64,000 nt of DNA, taken from assembly GCF_000373105.1 (NCBI RefSeq), contig NZ_KB890428.1:48728-112727 (forward strand), read 5' to 3'. A model generated the notes under the pieces. It was not told the DNA's origin. It made no database searches and was given only the letters and a program-made list of their open reading frames with translations. Source of the DNA: Neolewinella persica DSM 23188. Its GTDB lineage: Bacteria > Bacteroidota > Bacteroidia > Chitinophagales > Saprospiraceae. How positions within the stretch are numbered: the stretch's first letter is position 1; each line of letters opens with the position of its first letter. This document shows positions 54,901 through 63,961 of the stretch, in pieces. The position numbers and the translations under genes were made by a program.

Positions 54901-57900
54901 TCGGGCAACTCCAGTCGCCGTTCGCGTCCGTGTAGGTTTCACACACCAGCATGCCGTTGCAGTCGTACACTTCCACGAGTACATTCTCCTGCCCTTCGTC
55001 GTTAGTGTCGGTATCGGGACCGACACCATCGTTATCGAAGTCGTTGAAGGCAGTGCCGCCCAAACCGGTCGTACAGGGATCGGAGCAGGCGATGAGGTCG
55101 GCGGCTATTCTAGTTAAACAAAGCGGATTGTTGACGAAAGCTGCTTCGATCAATACATCGTAAGCGGGGCCTGGAACGGATACCGGACCAACCGGGATGG
55201 AGCCCGATGAGCCAGTAGTAGCGATGGGGGCTTGAGCTACGCCGCCAATAGTTACCTGGATCATATCCGTGGCTGCGTTTCCAAAGTCATAGTCCACGCT
55301 GAACGAGACCATGAAAGTGGAATTGTCGCTGCAATCAACCATCAGCGAAGATATAGCGATGGTACAGGGTGGAACCTGAATCAGGTAATCTTCGATCTCT
55401 CCGTTAGTCGCTGACCCGGTTGCGCCCAGCCCGGTATCGGTGCTGAGTCGAATCCGGACACCGAGGTCAATTCCGGGAACGGCTGTAGTTGGCACCTCGA
55501 AGGGCAGAATCACGTCTCCATTAGTGCCTGCTGGCACAGTAATAGAAACTGTTTCGTTCTCATCGTCAAAGTCGCCGTCGCCGTTCCAGTCGATGAAGCC
55601 ATATAGGATGGCATCAGCGGGGATCTCCTGATTATTCCTCACGTTTACGGTGATCGGTGCTGGTTGTCCAGGATTGAAGGCCGGGAAGTTGGTAATACCA
55701 TCTTCATCAGCACCATCACCGTCGGCCAGGGCGCTGGGTACGCCATCAGTATCCTCGTCAACTGTAGCTCCGATTCCAAGACCGGAAACAAGCACGTGAG
55801 ACGGGCCGTTATCAGCCAGGGAGGTTGGGTAGTTGGGGGGTAAATCACCTAAATCTAGGCAAGTCTCAGTGATCACCCGGAAAGGACATGCAGAAGGATA
55901 AGGCGCTCCATCCGCATCCATAGCGGTGTAGCGGAAATTCTCCTGGCCGTCTTCCAGGCCCGCCGTCGTGCCGGACACCAATAGGGAGGCACCCGTACCG
56001 ACCTCTTCGTCAGCTTCGTTGAACCAGACGACGTCCGTCAGGTTCGCCGCCGCATTGAAGGTGACCGAATTGGTGCCGCCGTTACAGAGCGTCGTCGTGG
56101 TCATAGTATCCAGTTCTACGCGCAGGCAGTTACTGAATTGTTCGCACTCCAGGCCGTCGGGCGAGGTGGCCTTGACGCGGTAGAAGGTGCGCTGGGCCGG
56201 GCTGGTGGGCGTGTAGGTCAGGCCCACCGCTCCGGGGATGTCCAGGAAGCCGAGACAGCCGATGGTGCTGCGTTGCCACTGGTAAGTAATGTTGCTTACC
56301 CCGGTGGAAAGGACGGAAACGGATAACTCCTCCCCGGCCGGATCGCTGCAAACCGGGCCAAAAATCTCCGGCGGGGTCATTTCCACGATATTGAAGCAGA
56401 TGTCGATCACGTAGGGGAAACAGGCACCTCCGATGGAACCGCCGCTGAACTTGAAGCAGGAAGAGGTCGTCAACTCATCTACCGTGAAGGATAAATCACA
56501 ATCGTTGAAGGTACCGCCGGTGCCTTCCGATCTGGTCCAGCCCCCCCCAGGCGTGGGCTGGGCACAGAGGCCGGAGCAGGGTAGCAGTTCGTTCAACTCG
56601 AAGGAAACACCCGCCGTGGCACAGACGGTGGTATCGATGCGTATGGAATCGAGCGTGGGGCAACATTCCTGAAGGATGCCGATGCCCTTGCCTCTGAGCG
56701 GAGGAGTTGCTGGTACTCTCAAATCACCGCGATAGGCCAGGGGCTCAGTATCAAATACCGCGATACAATCTTCGTTGGGGTTATTCTGAGAAGTGTAAAG
56801 TTGTTTGGTCTCTCGGTTATACACTATACCAAAGGCATTCCGAAAACCTGTTCCGTTTCCGGATACAGGGTCCGTAACTTGCGCGAGAATGGTCCCGTCA
56901 GGAGCAATTTTATACACCGTCCCCTGGTTCATATCTGCCAGGTAGACGTTGCCAAATTCATCTACGTCAACACCCGTTTGAGTACCCGTAATCATCGGAT
57001 TATTCGTAAAGTAGGGCGTATTATAAACGGTAATACCGCTTAGTTTAAACAAAGCGGGGTCCGCAGGGAATTGATAAACAATTATTGGTTGTGCCGGTAT
57101 ACCCGTTCCCCCCGCTACGTACAGGTTTCCATCCTCTCCTTCGGATAATCCCCAGGAAGGGCCAATGCCGGCAAAATCCAGATAACCGACTCTTTGATTA
57201 GTACAGAGATCAAAGCATTGTACGAAATTGGCGTTGTTGACCGTAGTGTACAAATAATTGCCTTTAATGACCGTATTCGTTTGTAATACCGTAAAGGGTA
57301 ATGTTTCCACGTAGGTACCGTCGCAGGTGTACTTAAAGATTTGTCGAGTTGTCGCCGACCCAATGTATAGAAAGCCGTTGGCATCGATTCCCAAACCGTG
57401 CGGACTACCAATACCTGAGGCAAATGGATCTCCGACCAGTGTCAATGAGCTATCCGCTTCTACGCGGAATTTCAGTACTGTACCTGCTCCAGGTTCATTC
57501 AGGTAGATGAAGTTATTACACGTACAGCTCAAGCACTGCTCCGGCGCCAGATACGTCACCGTATCCGCGCACATACCGCCGTTATCGCTGAAGGTAGCGA
57601 TCACGCTGCGTTCCAGGCCGTTGGAGGCCACGCCGTCAATGGAGTAATCGATCGGACTGGTGAAGGGCGCGTCGAAGGTCTGCATCCCGCCGCCGAAGCC
57701 GGGGATCATGATCGTGAGGGTACCGGTGGTGGGCGGGTTCGTAACGGTGATAGTGCCGGCAACGTTGTGGCCGTTGTTATCGTTGTCGCAGTTGCCTGCA
57801 CTGGCAGTAAGGGAGACAACTGAAGTCACTACCCGGAAAGGACAGGCGGAAGGATACGGTTCGCCCTCCGCGTCCAGGGCGGTGTAGCGGAAGTTCTCCT

Positions 57901-60900
57901 GGCCGTCTTCTAGGCCCGGGGTAAGCCCGGAGACCAGTAGGGAGGCACCGGTACCTACTTCTACGTCGGCTTCGTTGAACCAGACGACGTCGGTAAGGTC
58001 ATCCGCCGCGTTGAAGGTAACGGAGTTGGTGCCGCCGTCACAAAACATCGTGGTCGTCATCGTATCCAGCTCCACCCGCAGGCAGTTACTGAACTGTTCG
58101 CACTCCAGTCCGTCGGGAGAGGTGGCCTTGACGCGGTAGAAGGTGCGTTGGGCCGGGCTGGTGGGCGTGTAGGTCAGGCCCACCGCGCCGGGGATGTCCA
58201 GGAAACCGACACAGCCGATGGTGCTGCGCTGCCACTGGTAAGTAATATTACTTACGCCGGTAGAAAGGACGGAAACGGATAACTCCTCTCCGGCCGGATC
58301 ACTACAAGCATTACCGGCTATTTCTGGTGGCGTCATGTCCACGATGTTGAAGCAGATGTCGATCACGTAGGGGAAACATGCCCCTCCGATGGAACCACCG
58401 CTGAACTTGAAGCAGGAGGAGGTAGTCAATTCATCTACCGTAAAGGACAGGTCACATTCATTGAAGGTACCGCCGGTACCTTCCGATCTGGTCCAGCCAC
58501 CGCTGGGGGTAGGCTGAGCACAAAGGCCTGAGCAAGGCAGTAATTTGTTCAATTCGAAGGAGACGCCGGCCCTGGCGCAGATGGTGGTATCCACCCGAAC
58601 GGAATCCAGGGTAGGGCAGCATTCCTGGAGGATGCCGATACCTTTACCCGTCAGGGGAGGATTTGCGGGCACGATCAGGTCCGCTCGGTAAGTAAGATCG
58701 GCGGCGTCAAAAACGGCGATACAATCTTCATTGGCATTGTTCTGGCTGGTGTACAATTGTTGGGTCTCCCGGTTATAGACAATGCCGAAGGCATTGGCCC
58801 ATCCGCTGCCGTTACCAACGCCTGGGTCAGTAACTTGAAATAGGATGGTTCCGTCGGGAGCCACTTTGTAAACCGTTCCCTGGTTAATAATCGCTAAATA
58901 AACGTTTCCGAATTCATCGACGTCGATGCCGGTCAGATTACCCACCAAGCCTGGGTTAGTGTCCCAGTAGGGCGTATCGTACACCGTGATGTCCGTCAGC
59001 TTGAAAAGCGCGGGGTCCGGCGGAAATTGATAGACAATAACGGGCTGCCCCCCTGAACCACCGGCTACGTATAGGTTGCCATCTTCTCCTTCCGATAAGC
59101 CCCAGGAACCTCCGGTACCCGCAAAATCGAGGTAACCGACCCGTTGATAGGTACAAAGATCAAAACATTGGACAAACTGAGAGTTACTGAAAGTAGTGTA
59201 AAGATAATTCCCCTTAACGACCGTATTTTGCTGCTGAACGGTAATACTCGCTGGGAGTATTTCGATAAAATCACCGTCACAGGAGTACTTATGAATCCGA
59301 CCGGTAGTAAAGGAGCCGACGTAGATAAATCCGTTATTGTCTATTCCAAGGCCATGTGGGCTGCCAATGCCCGCAGCAAAAGGATCGCTAACCAGGGTTA
59401 ATGTACTGTCCGCTTCCACCCGGAATTTCAGGACCGTACCGGCACCCGGCTCATTCAGATAGATGAAGTTATTGCAAACGCAACTCAAACACTGCTCCGG
59501 CGCCAGATACATCACTGTATTAGCGCACATGCCGCCGTTTTCGCTAAAGGTTGCGATCACGCTTCGTTCCAGGCCGTTGGAGGCAACGCCGTCAATGGAG
59601 TAATCAATCGGGCTGGTGAAGGGCGCGTCAAAGGTCTGCATCCCACCGCCGAAACCGGGGATCATGACGGTGAGGGTGCCGGAAGTCGGGGCACCCGTCA
59701 CGCTGATGGTACCGGCCACATTGTGGCCGTTGTTGTCTGAATTACAGCCGCTGGCGCTGGCGGTGAGGGACACGAGGTTACAAATCGGGTTAAAGCCAAC
59801 GTCAAAGCTATGGTCCACGCCGCCAGCGCTGGGCGTAGTGGCACTGATGGACGGGAAGCCCGCGAAGGAACCCAGGGTGCTCGGCGGGGTACCCGCCAGG
59901 GGCACGCCATCGGAATCATTGAGCGTATTGTCTGGCCCCTGGCCGACGGCAGGGGTGCCGAGCATATAGACATTATCGCCAACGGTCAGTTCGCCGGTGG
60001 TGGTATCATACTGTCCGCTACCAAACACGATTTCATAAGAGGTATTGGGGTCGAGCACCAGGGGCTGTCCCCCGGGGGTATTGGTGTCCCCTTCGGTGAA
60101 GTAGTATTCGCCGTTGGCGTCCGTCGTCGTAGTGGCGAGCAGGTCGCCGGTGACGGGGTCGAAGAGTTGGACGGTGACGCCTTCGATGGGCGTTTCCACG
60201 GAGGCCTGGATGCCGTCGGGGTTGGTGTCGGTCCAGAGATAACCACCGATTTGGACGTCTTCGGTCAATAGGGCACAGGCGAGCTCTAGGTCGCCGAGGC
60301 TGTTGCCTTTGCGGTTAGTACCGGATACGCTGTTGACGATCTCGAAGGCAGCGGTGGTTTGCCCCGTGGTGTTGCTTAATCGTCGAACTCCATTGGTGTT
60401 GGTGGTTAGCGTCGGGTCAAGTGCGGTAGCCATTACTTCGCCGCTTCCGGGCCGGAGGGCCAAGCCACCAAGAAAAGACTCGGCGTGTGCTGGGTTATTA
60501 GGGGCGTAGTCATCATTGTAAAATTCGCCCAATCCGGGGCCCTGGTTGTTGCCCGGCCCGTAACCCGTGGCAGGACCGGCTTTAGCATTGTTTTCTAAAA
60601 TAAAATTACCGTTGGAAAAATAGGCACGTAGGACATCACCTCCGGCTACAATATTGTAGGGAGTCGGTCCTCCGGAAGGGTCAAGATCAAGGTAACCAAT
60701 CTGTTGGGAAGTACGGTCCATAAAGCCAAGTACCATGGCACCGTCGATATCGAACTCAATGTCGGAAAGGATGGGGACGGGATAAAGAATAATCCAATTA
60801 TTAGCAATTGGCCACCCTTGCCGAATGTCGGAAAAGTCATCCGTCCAGGGGTGCCAGCCCGTTCGGTCTTCGAAGGTGCTGGTTAAGTTTCCAGCAGGAA

Positions 60901-63154
60901 AACCTTTAGGGTAGGTGAGGGGGAAATCGAATGCCGGAGTGGCGTCGAATGCTTCAGAGGTGACGTCAAAAGAAAACACGAAGGCTTGCAGGTCCCCTTT
61001 GGAACCACCCATTGCGTCACAGACTGCTCCGACGTAAACCTTACCTTGATAGACTTTTAATGCCCAGGGGCGGAGCGTACCGGAACCGGCGCAGGCGACC
61101 GCGGGCAGGTCGAACTCCACGAGGTCGCCGCTTACCGGCGTATACGGGGTGGAGGGGTTATCGTCGTCGTCCATCCGCACGCGGCCCAGCTTACGCTCGA
61201 ATAGGTTGGTGTAAAACAGGAAATTACCGTCAGGGGTCACGTCAATGTCTCCGATGCCTGCCTTTCCTACTTTGGCAAAAGCGGTAGCATCCGTGTCTGG
61301 CCCAAAATTGAGCGTAAGCCCGCGCGCTACGTCATTCCCAATAAATCCCAGTTCGGCTCCGATCGCTTCCAGGTCGACCAGGAAACTGGTGGAAGAGGCC
61401 GGGGGAGCGGTCATGTCCGTTACGAAGATGCCCCCCAGCATCCCCTCGGCTGGTGCCGTAGGGCGGTCCAACAGTCCGTTGTGCCTTTTCATGGTAGACG
61501 CTGAGTACATCACGTCCCGGTGTTTATCGTGCGCCATTCCCCACAGTGCACCGACCGCACCGATGGTCGCATAATTGGTGATCGGGCCACTTGCGGGTGC
61601 GCCATTAGACAGATAGGGAAAGCCAACTAAAGCGGAGCGGTTAGCACCACTACCCAAGTGATTACCCTTAACGTAACAGGGCACCAGTACTTGAGGATTA
61701 TCCTGACAGAAAACCTCCGAGTCCGTAATGCCGATCAGGGCACCGCAGGTTGGGGCGGTAACGAACTGTACGGAGGTGCGGTTAGAGGTCCCGTTAACCG
61801 TTTGGTCAAGGCCAGCACCACCCGGGAAGTCAAATTCTACCCGGTAGCGCTCCCCGTCGGTGAGGCCACTGAAGGAATAGTTGCCAAACGCATCCGTGGT
61901 AGTGGAGGCAACCAGAGTACTGTTCGCGGCAGCATCACTGCCGTATATCCTCACAGCAACGCCAGTCTCCCGCAATAACTCTCCTGGCTGATTGATTCCA
62001 TCGCGGTTATTATCGATAAAGGCGTAACCACCGACTACTCCTGAACCGCCGGCACAAGTGGTGGGTTCGCAAGCCGCCGGGGCGGTAAAGGGGACCGTTG
62101 TTTCGCACGTTACGTCACCATTAAAGTTTGCGGTGATCATTCCGGCAGCCCCGTCGGCGGGCACTTCGAAGGATACGTCCTGGGGAGATACGATGACCTG
62201 TCTACCCAAATATCCACCCGCGTAAGCTACGGTAATCATACCGGGCCGGATCGTACGGGTGACGCCACCCAGGCTGATGTTGACCACGTCGCCGGGAACG
62301 GCGTTGTTCCAGTTGACCCGGGCCTGGACCGTCGCGCTGGATTCACCATTCGCAAAATAACAACCCGTCACGTCTACGTCCAGGTCGACGGACTTGGTCA
62401 GGACGGCGCTGCTTTTCGGGATGATCTCAATGCCATGAATGATGGCGTTGACCGTTTCGGAAACCAACAAGACGCTCAGGTCATTGCCGTCCACCGTTAC
62501 GTCGTAAGCCCGTGCCAGGGCCACGTATTGGCCGCCCGCCTGCGTAAAGATGTCAAAGTCGTCCTCTACTTTGGTATTCTCCAGGGTGATGTCGAATACG
62601 CGTTGGCCCGTAAAACTCGCGTTATCGGAAAAGTGCAGCACCACGGTATAGTCCCCGTTGGGCACGGGGAAGTGCATGTCCAGCGTTTGATCGAACTGTC
62701 CCCGTGCGTATAATTCCACGCTGGAAGTGGGGGGGCTATCGGAGTTGTCGGCATTACTGGCGGCAGCACCATTAGCGTAGGTACTTCCGGGCAGGTTAAA
62801 GGCCGTATAGGACGTCCATTCGCGCCCCTCGGCATCCGGGCCTAAATCCCCGCCGCCCATATTCACCCGAATCGTGTCGGGCGTCTGGTCGCAGGGGGCA
62901 AAGGGCTGGGGCAGCATTAATGCGACACCCTCCTCACATTCAGGTAGGGTAGGGGCGGCATAATACTCCTCATGATTGAGTGGTATTAGTGTCTGTACAA
63001 AAGGATTATCTCCTATATGCCAATCCTGAATAGGCCCTGAAAGTAGGGGGAGTGAAGTCGTGGATAAGAATAGTAATAGCCCTACTGCTCGTAGCATTAC
63101 TATCAGCTTATCAGGTCCTGGTTTGATCAACCAGGTCTTAATAGAATAATTCAT
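51992..63154 (-). CDS. giant secreted SdrD B-like, malectin and propeller protein, 3720 residues
   Basis: An exported protein with a signal at about residues 18-40 (KLIVMLRAVGLLLFLSTTSL). Domains in order: malectin-like (~97-247); SdrD B-like (~368-448); a ~480-residue module opening CQDNPQVLVPCYVKG (~480-965); SdrD B-like (~968-1050); two ~650-residue tandem copies with an NHL-like propeller (~1126-2430); GEVED (~2431-2593); SdrD B-like (~2698-2775); a second CEANPSLMTSCFVSG module (~2800-3258); SdrD B-like (~3261-3350); DUF11 (~3421-3530). The final ~105 residues end GSMFWDGND and match the 1642-residue protein. No type A sorting domain is seen. A surface adhesin role is likely, by domain content. 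Its leader and box resemble those of the 3777-residue gene. Confidence 0.86.
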   Translation of the reverse strand: MNYSIKTWLIKPGPDKLIVMLRAVGLLLFLSTTSLPLLSGPIQDWHIGDNPFVQTLIPLNHEEYYAAPTLPECEEGVALMLPQPFAPCDQTPDTIRVNMGGGDLGPDAEGREWTSYTAFNLPGSTYANGAAASNADNSDSPPTSSVELYARGQFDQTLDMHFPVPNGDYTVVLHFSDNASFTGQRVFDITLENTKVEDDFDIFTQAGGQYVALARAYDVTVDGNDLSVLLVSETVNAIIHGIEIIPKSSAVLTKSVDLDVDVTGCYFANGESSATVQARVNWNNAVPGDVVNISLGGVTRTIRPGMITVAYAGGYLGRQVIVSPQDVSFEVPADGAAGMITANFNGDVTCETTVPFTAPAACEPTTCAGGSGVVGGYAFIDNNRDGINQPGELLRETGVAVRIYGSDAAANSTLVASTTTDAFGNYSFSGLTDGERYRVEFDFPGGAGLDQTVNGTSNRTSVQFVTAPTCGALIGITDSEVFCQDNPQVLVPCYVKGNHLGSGANRSALVGFPYLSNGAPASGPITNYATIGAVGALWGMAHDKHRDVMYSASTMKRHNGLLDRPTAPAEGMLGGIFVTDMTAPPASSTSFLVDLEAIGAELGFIGNDVARGLTLNFGPDTDATAFAKVGKAGIGDIDVTPDGNFLFYTNLFERKLGRVRMDDDDNPSTPYTPVSGDLVEFDLPAVACAGSGTLRPWALKVYQGKVYVGAVCDAMGGSKGDLQAFVFSFDVTSEAFDATPAFDFPLTYPKGFPAGNLTSTFEDRTGWHPWTDDFSDIRQGWPIANNWIILYPVPILSDIEFDIDGAMVLGFMDRTSQQIGYLDLDPSGGPTPYNIVAGGDVLRAYFSNGNFILENNAKAGPATGYGPGNNQGPGLGEFYNDDYAPNNPAHAESFLGGLALRPGSGEVMATALDPTLTTNTNGVRRLSNTTGQTTAAFEIVNSVSGTNRKGNSLGDLELACALLTEDVQIGGYLWTDTNPDGIQASVETPIEGVTVQLFDPVTGDLLATTTTDANGEYYFTEGDTNTPGGQPLVLDPNTSYEIVFGSGQYDTTTGELTVGDNVYMLGTPAVGQGPDNTLNDSDGVPLAGTPPSTLGSFAGFPSISATTPSAGGVDHSFDVGFNPICNLVSLTASASGCNSDNNGHNVAGTISVTGAPTSGTLTVMIPGFGGGMQTFDAPFTSPIDYSIDGVASNGLERSVIATFSENGGMCANTVMYLAPEQCLSCVCNNFIYLNEPGAGTVLKFRVEADSTLTLVSDPFAAGIGSPHGLGIDNNGFIYVGSFTTGRIHKYSCDGDFIEILPASITVQQQNTVVKGNYLYTTFSNSQFVQCFDLCTYQRVGYLDFAGTGGSWGLSEGEDGNLYVAGGSGGQPVIVYQFPPDPALFKLTDITVYDTPYWDTNPGLVGNLTGIDVDEFGNVYLAIINQGTVYKVAPDGTILFQVTDPGVGNGSGWANAFGIVYNRETQQLYTSQNNANEDCIAVFDAADLTYRADLIVPANPPLTGKGIGILQECCPTLDSVRVDTTICARAGVSFELNKLLPCSGLCAQPTPSGGWTRSEGTGGTFNECDLSFTVDELTTSSCFKFSGGSIGGACFPYVIDICFNIVDMTPPEIAGNACSDPAGEELSVSVLSTGVSNITYQWQRSTIGCVGFLDIPGAVGLTYTPTSPAQRTFYRVKATSPDGLECEQFSNCLRVELDTMTTTMFCDGGTNSVTFNAADDLTDVVWFNEADVEVGTGASLLVSGLTPGLEDGQENFRYTALDAEGEPYPSACPFRVVTSVVSLTASAGNCDNDNNGHNVAGTITVTNPPTTGTLTIMIPGFGGGMQTFDAPFTSPIDYSIDGVASNGLERSVIATFSDNGGMCADTVTYLAPEQCLSCTCNNFIYLNEPGAGTVLKFRVEADSSLTLVGDPFASGIGSPHGLGIDANGFLYIGSATTRQIFKYTCDGTYVETLPFTVLQTNTVIKGNYLYTTVNNANFVQCFDLCTNQRVGYLDFAGIGPSWGLSEGEDGNLYVAGGTGIPAQPIIVYQFPADPALFKLSGITVYNTPYFTNNPMITGTQTGVDVDEFGNVYLADMNQGTVYKIAPDGTILAQVTDPVSGNGTGFRNAFGIVYNRETKQLYTSQNNPNEDCIAVFDTEPLAYRGDLRVPATPPLRGKGIGILQECCPTLDSIRIDTTVCATAGVSFELNELLPCSGLCAQPTPGGGWTRSEGTGGTFNDCDLSFTVDELTTSSCFKFSGGSIGGACFPYVIDICFNIVEMTPPEIFGPVCSDPAGEELSVSVLSTGVSNITYQWQRSTIGCLGFLDIPGAVGLTYTPTSPAQRTFYRVKATSPDGLECEQFSNCLRVELDTMTTTTLCNGGTNSVTFNAAANLTDVVWFNEADEEVGTGASLLVSGTTAGLEDGQENFRYTAMDADGAPYPSACPFRVITETCLDLGDLPPNYPTSLADNGPSHVLVSGLGIGATVDEDTDGVPSALADGDGADEDGITNFPAFNPGQPAPITVNVRNNQEIPADAILYGFIDWNGDGDFDDENETVSITVPAGTNGDVILPFEVPTTAVPGIDLGVRIRLSTDTGLGATGSATNGEIEDYLIQVPPCTIAISSLMVDCSDNSTFMVSFSVDYDFGNAATDMIQVTIGGVAQAPIATTGSSGSIPVGPVSVPGPAYDVLIEAAFVNNPLCLTRIAADLIACSDPCTTGLGGTAFNDFDNDGVGPDTDTNDEGQENVLVEVYDCNGMLVCETYTDANGDWSCPMLTNTTEQYRVEFSTPLQPYLQPSVAGADNGTNTQFVVGGNCDVDYGVIDPNENCEANPSLMTSCFVSGATTATGDNSVLIKWPYLSSGLATASQTIEGTKDQMGTVWGLAYARNTQTLFSSTFLKRHAGLPDFNGDNEGDLENIYVTDIANGGTTLWLDLGTQGIDAGTIPDDAGRGLSLPEAPTSDSLAYGKIGEEGLGDLEISSDFKTLFSVNLFTKELMVIDIATKLVTNRYPIPDPGCVGGSPRPFALKYYENKVYVGVTCDASVSQDYNNLSATVYQFDPAMPANGFVSILDIPLNYTKGFPNTGCGGKNRWFAWYDWPLPAGVNPNCTANFALPQPLLTDLEFDTDGSLIMAFVDRYGHQNAAVNLEPDGSDRYDMEILAGGDLLRAYLDDGTYLLESGGTAGNVSGSANNQGPGGGEFYNGEFIACCAGASETAVGGVALLPGLGELAATVWDPFRPNGGIGVNFLSNTNGTAVRRYEIGESPSFGKGGGLGDLELLCSPPPIQIGNYAWVDTNGDGIQSPCEPPLVGLMVKLYTKPASGEPVQVASTTTDANGNYFFIGNGLDDATWIVSDTIEAGERFFVAFCGDEPLNPSNNTIQVGGENYCLTLDNVGEGNNPDQNDSDATLQPLGSLGTFPAYCTVAGEVDTTNHNFDVGFKPNLEFDLAIFKVVDGDATPPPYVFGQVVKFNMGIVSQGELAATAVEITDIIPPGLHYDPTFGMNAATGWVGGAGASAVSLVINPTLAGINITNPGQSLAQGDTALVSIWMRIDEVSNPSGDGDYTNYGEISSGTYIDPTTMTALRVTSDGDSPYGLGVGNDTGGGVGTDDDDQTLDNRPGEDIDSQDPAFVFVNSINCPPQITLADPFTICSTGTITLNAGASIIPEDPTATWSTTDGTGTFDGGTTFSTATTYSPSSEDAQRGSVTLVLTSSGPIGSCPPESRAVTIQILKVDCGSMFWDGND
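55868..59776 (-). repeat. 1.95-kb tandem duplication inside the 3720-residue gene
   Basis: Two units, 57821-59776 and 55868-57820, each run from (L/V)VSLTAS to PSACPFRV. Long stretches are nearly identical at DNA level, for instance the region around 56380-56600 against 58330-58560. The propeller part differs more than the flanks. Confidence 0.9.
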
Positions 63155-63170
63155 TTTTAGGTCGTTTCAT
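63138..63170 (-). CDS. short upstream ORF overlapping the giant gene start
   Basis: A ten-codon frame (MKRPKNELFY) starts at the ATG at 63170, 16 bp before the giant gene ATG at 63154, and ends inside the gene in another frame. Its start context CTCATGAAACGACCTA matches that of the 3777-residue gene, where the equivalent ATG is in frame. Translation is not shown. Confidence 0.35.
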   Translation of the reverse strand: MKRPKNELFY

Positions 63171-63360
63171 GAGTAAGCAAAAAAATTGGCTAAATGCATT
63201 TCCATCAATCGGAAAAGACAGCGCCAATAGTATAAAGTCTTGGTATTGTAGATTTAAATATCAGTATCCAAACTTCCGCAGGAGTAATTGGCCCGCTACC
63301 AGAAGTATTGTTGCGTGAGCATTTAAGGGCCATTTTCGAATACACTATCGCTGGTGTAAA

Positions 63361-63502
63361 CCAGTTTACCTAGCCGCCGATAGACGCCTTAGCCTATCGG
63401 GGCTAAGTCAAAAGGTAATTACTCGAAAAAGATGGAATAGGGGAAAGACAGGTTTGAATTCCATGAGAAGGCTTTATGTAATGAGAGACAATTAAAACAA
63501 TA
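63361..63502 (-). promoter_or_regulatory. conserved leader with covarying hairpin, copy 2
   Basis: Homologous to 44258-44402. Its hairpin is CCGATAG/CTATCGG (63377-63383, 63394-63400), extended by AGCC/GGCT with one bulged base. It lies ~207-350 bp upstream of the start at 63154, a position nearly the same as in copy 1. Confidence 0.7.
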
Positions 63503-63585
63503 GACATAAATTTGAAAAGCAACAGGACAGTGCTCTTTTCAATAGACAAAACTGATAATTTAAACCTGATTTTTACAAAAAGGAG

Positions 63586-63606
63586 GGGGGACAGAAGAGG
63601 GTACAA
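63586..63606 (-). promoter_or_regulatory. 21-bp direct-repeat box upstream of the 3720-residue gene
   Basis: The plus strand reads GGGGACAG, 4 bp, GGGTACAA (63587-63606), preceded by G, and matches 44480-44500 at 19 of 21 bases. On the gene strand TTTTTG follows within 6 bp and TCAGTTTTG ~20 bp later, a possible -33/-7 pair. Confidence 0.62.
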
Positions 63607-63861
63607 TTGAATAAATAGTACCCAGGACTAATAAAATTGATGGTTAACCAGCATTTTTTATTCAAAGGGTGTTTTGATGTTCCTCAGCCTTTATGCCATA
63701 CAGCTTGTATTTCTTATTGGCTATCGGGCACACCATTTCCAGCCAATGCAGGAGCTGGTAGTAACAGAGAACGTTCAGTGTTTAAAATAAAACAGTCTGA
63801 CAGTGTAGCAAGTAAAAAACGTCCCAACGTATGTACAACTCCTGAAGAACCGGATACAGCT
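63607..63861. other. stretch between the box and the right-hand terminator
   Basis: Only a 76-codon plus-strand frame (63637-63867) is present, and it is not supported by composition or any motif. I see nothing else. Confidence 0.4.
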
Positions 63862-63903
63862 AAATAAAAAAGCCCCGCCACTCCATCAAGGAGCAGCGGG
63901 GCT
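63862..63903 (-). terminator. intrinsic terminator of the right-edge gene
   Basis: AGCCCCGC (63871-63878) pairs with GCGGGGCT (63896-63903), with an inner CTCC/GGAG stem, followed on the minus strand by TTTTTTATTTA. It lies ~60 bp past the stop at 63962. Confidence 0.85.
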
Positions 63904-63961
63904 TCGGTACAAGGACCTCAAAGCGGCCCTAGGGGACCTTTGAGCGTCCGGTATGTGCAGT

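Noticed and set aside
63637..63867. 76-codon plus-strand frame ending next to a terminator hairpin
   Set aside because: The hairpin has its T-run on the minus strand and belongs to the right-edge gene. The frame has no recognisable composition, motif or promoter.
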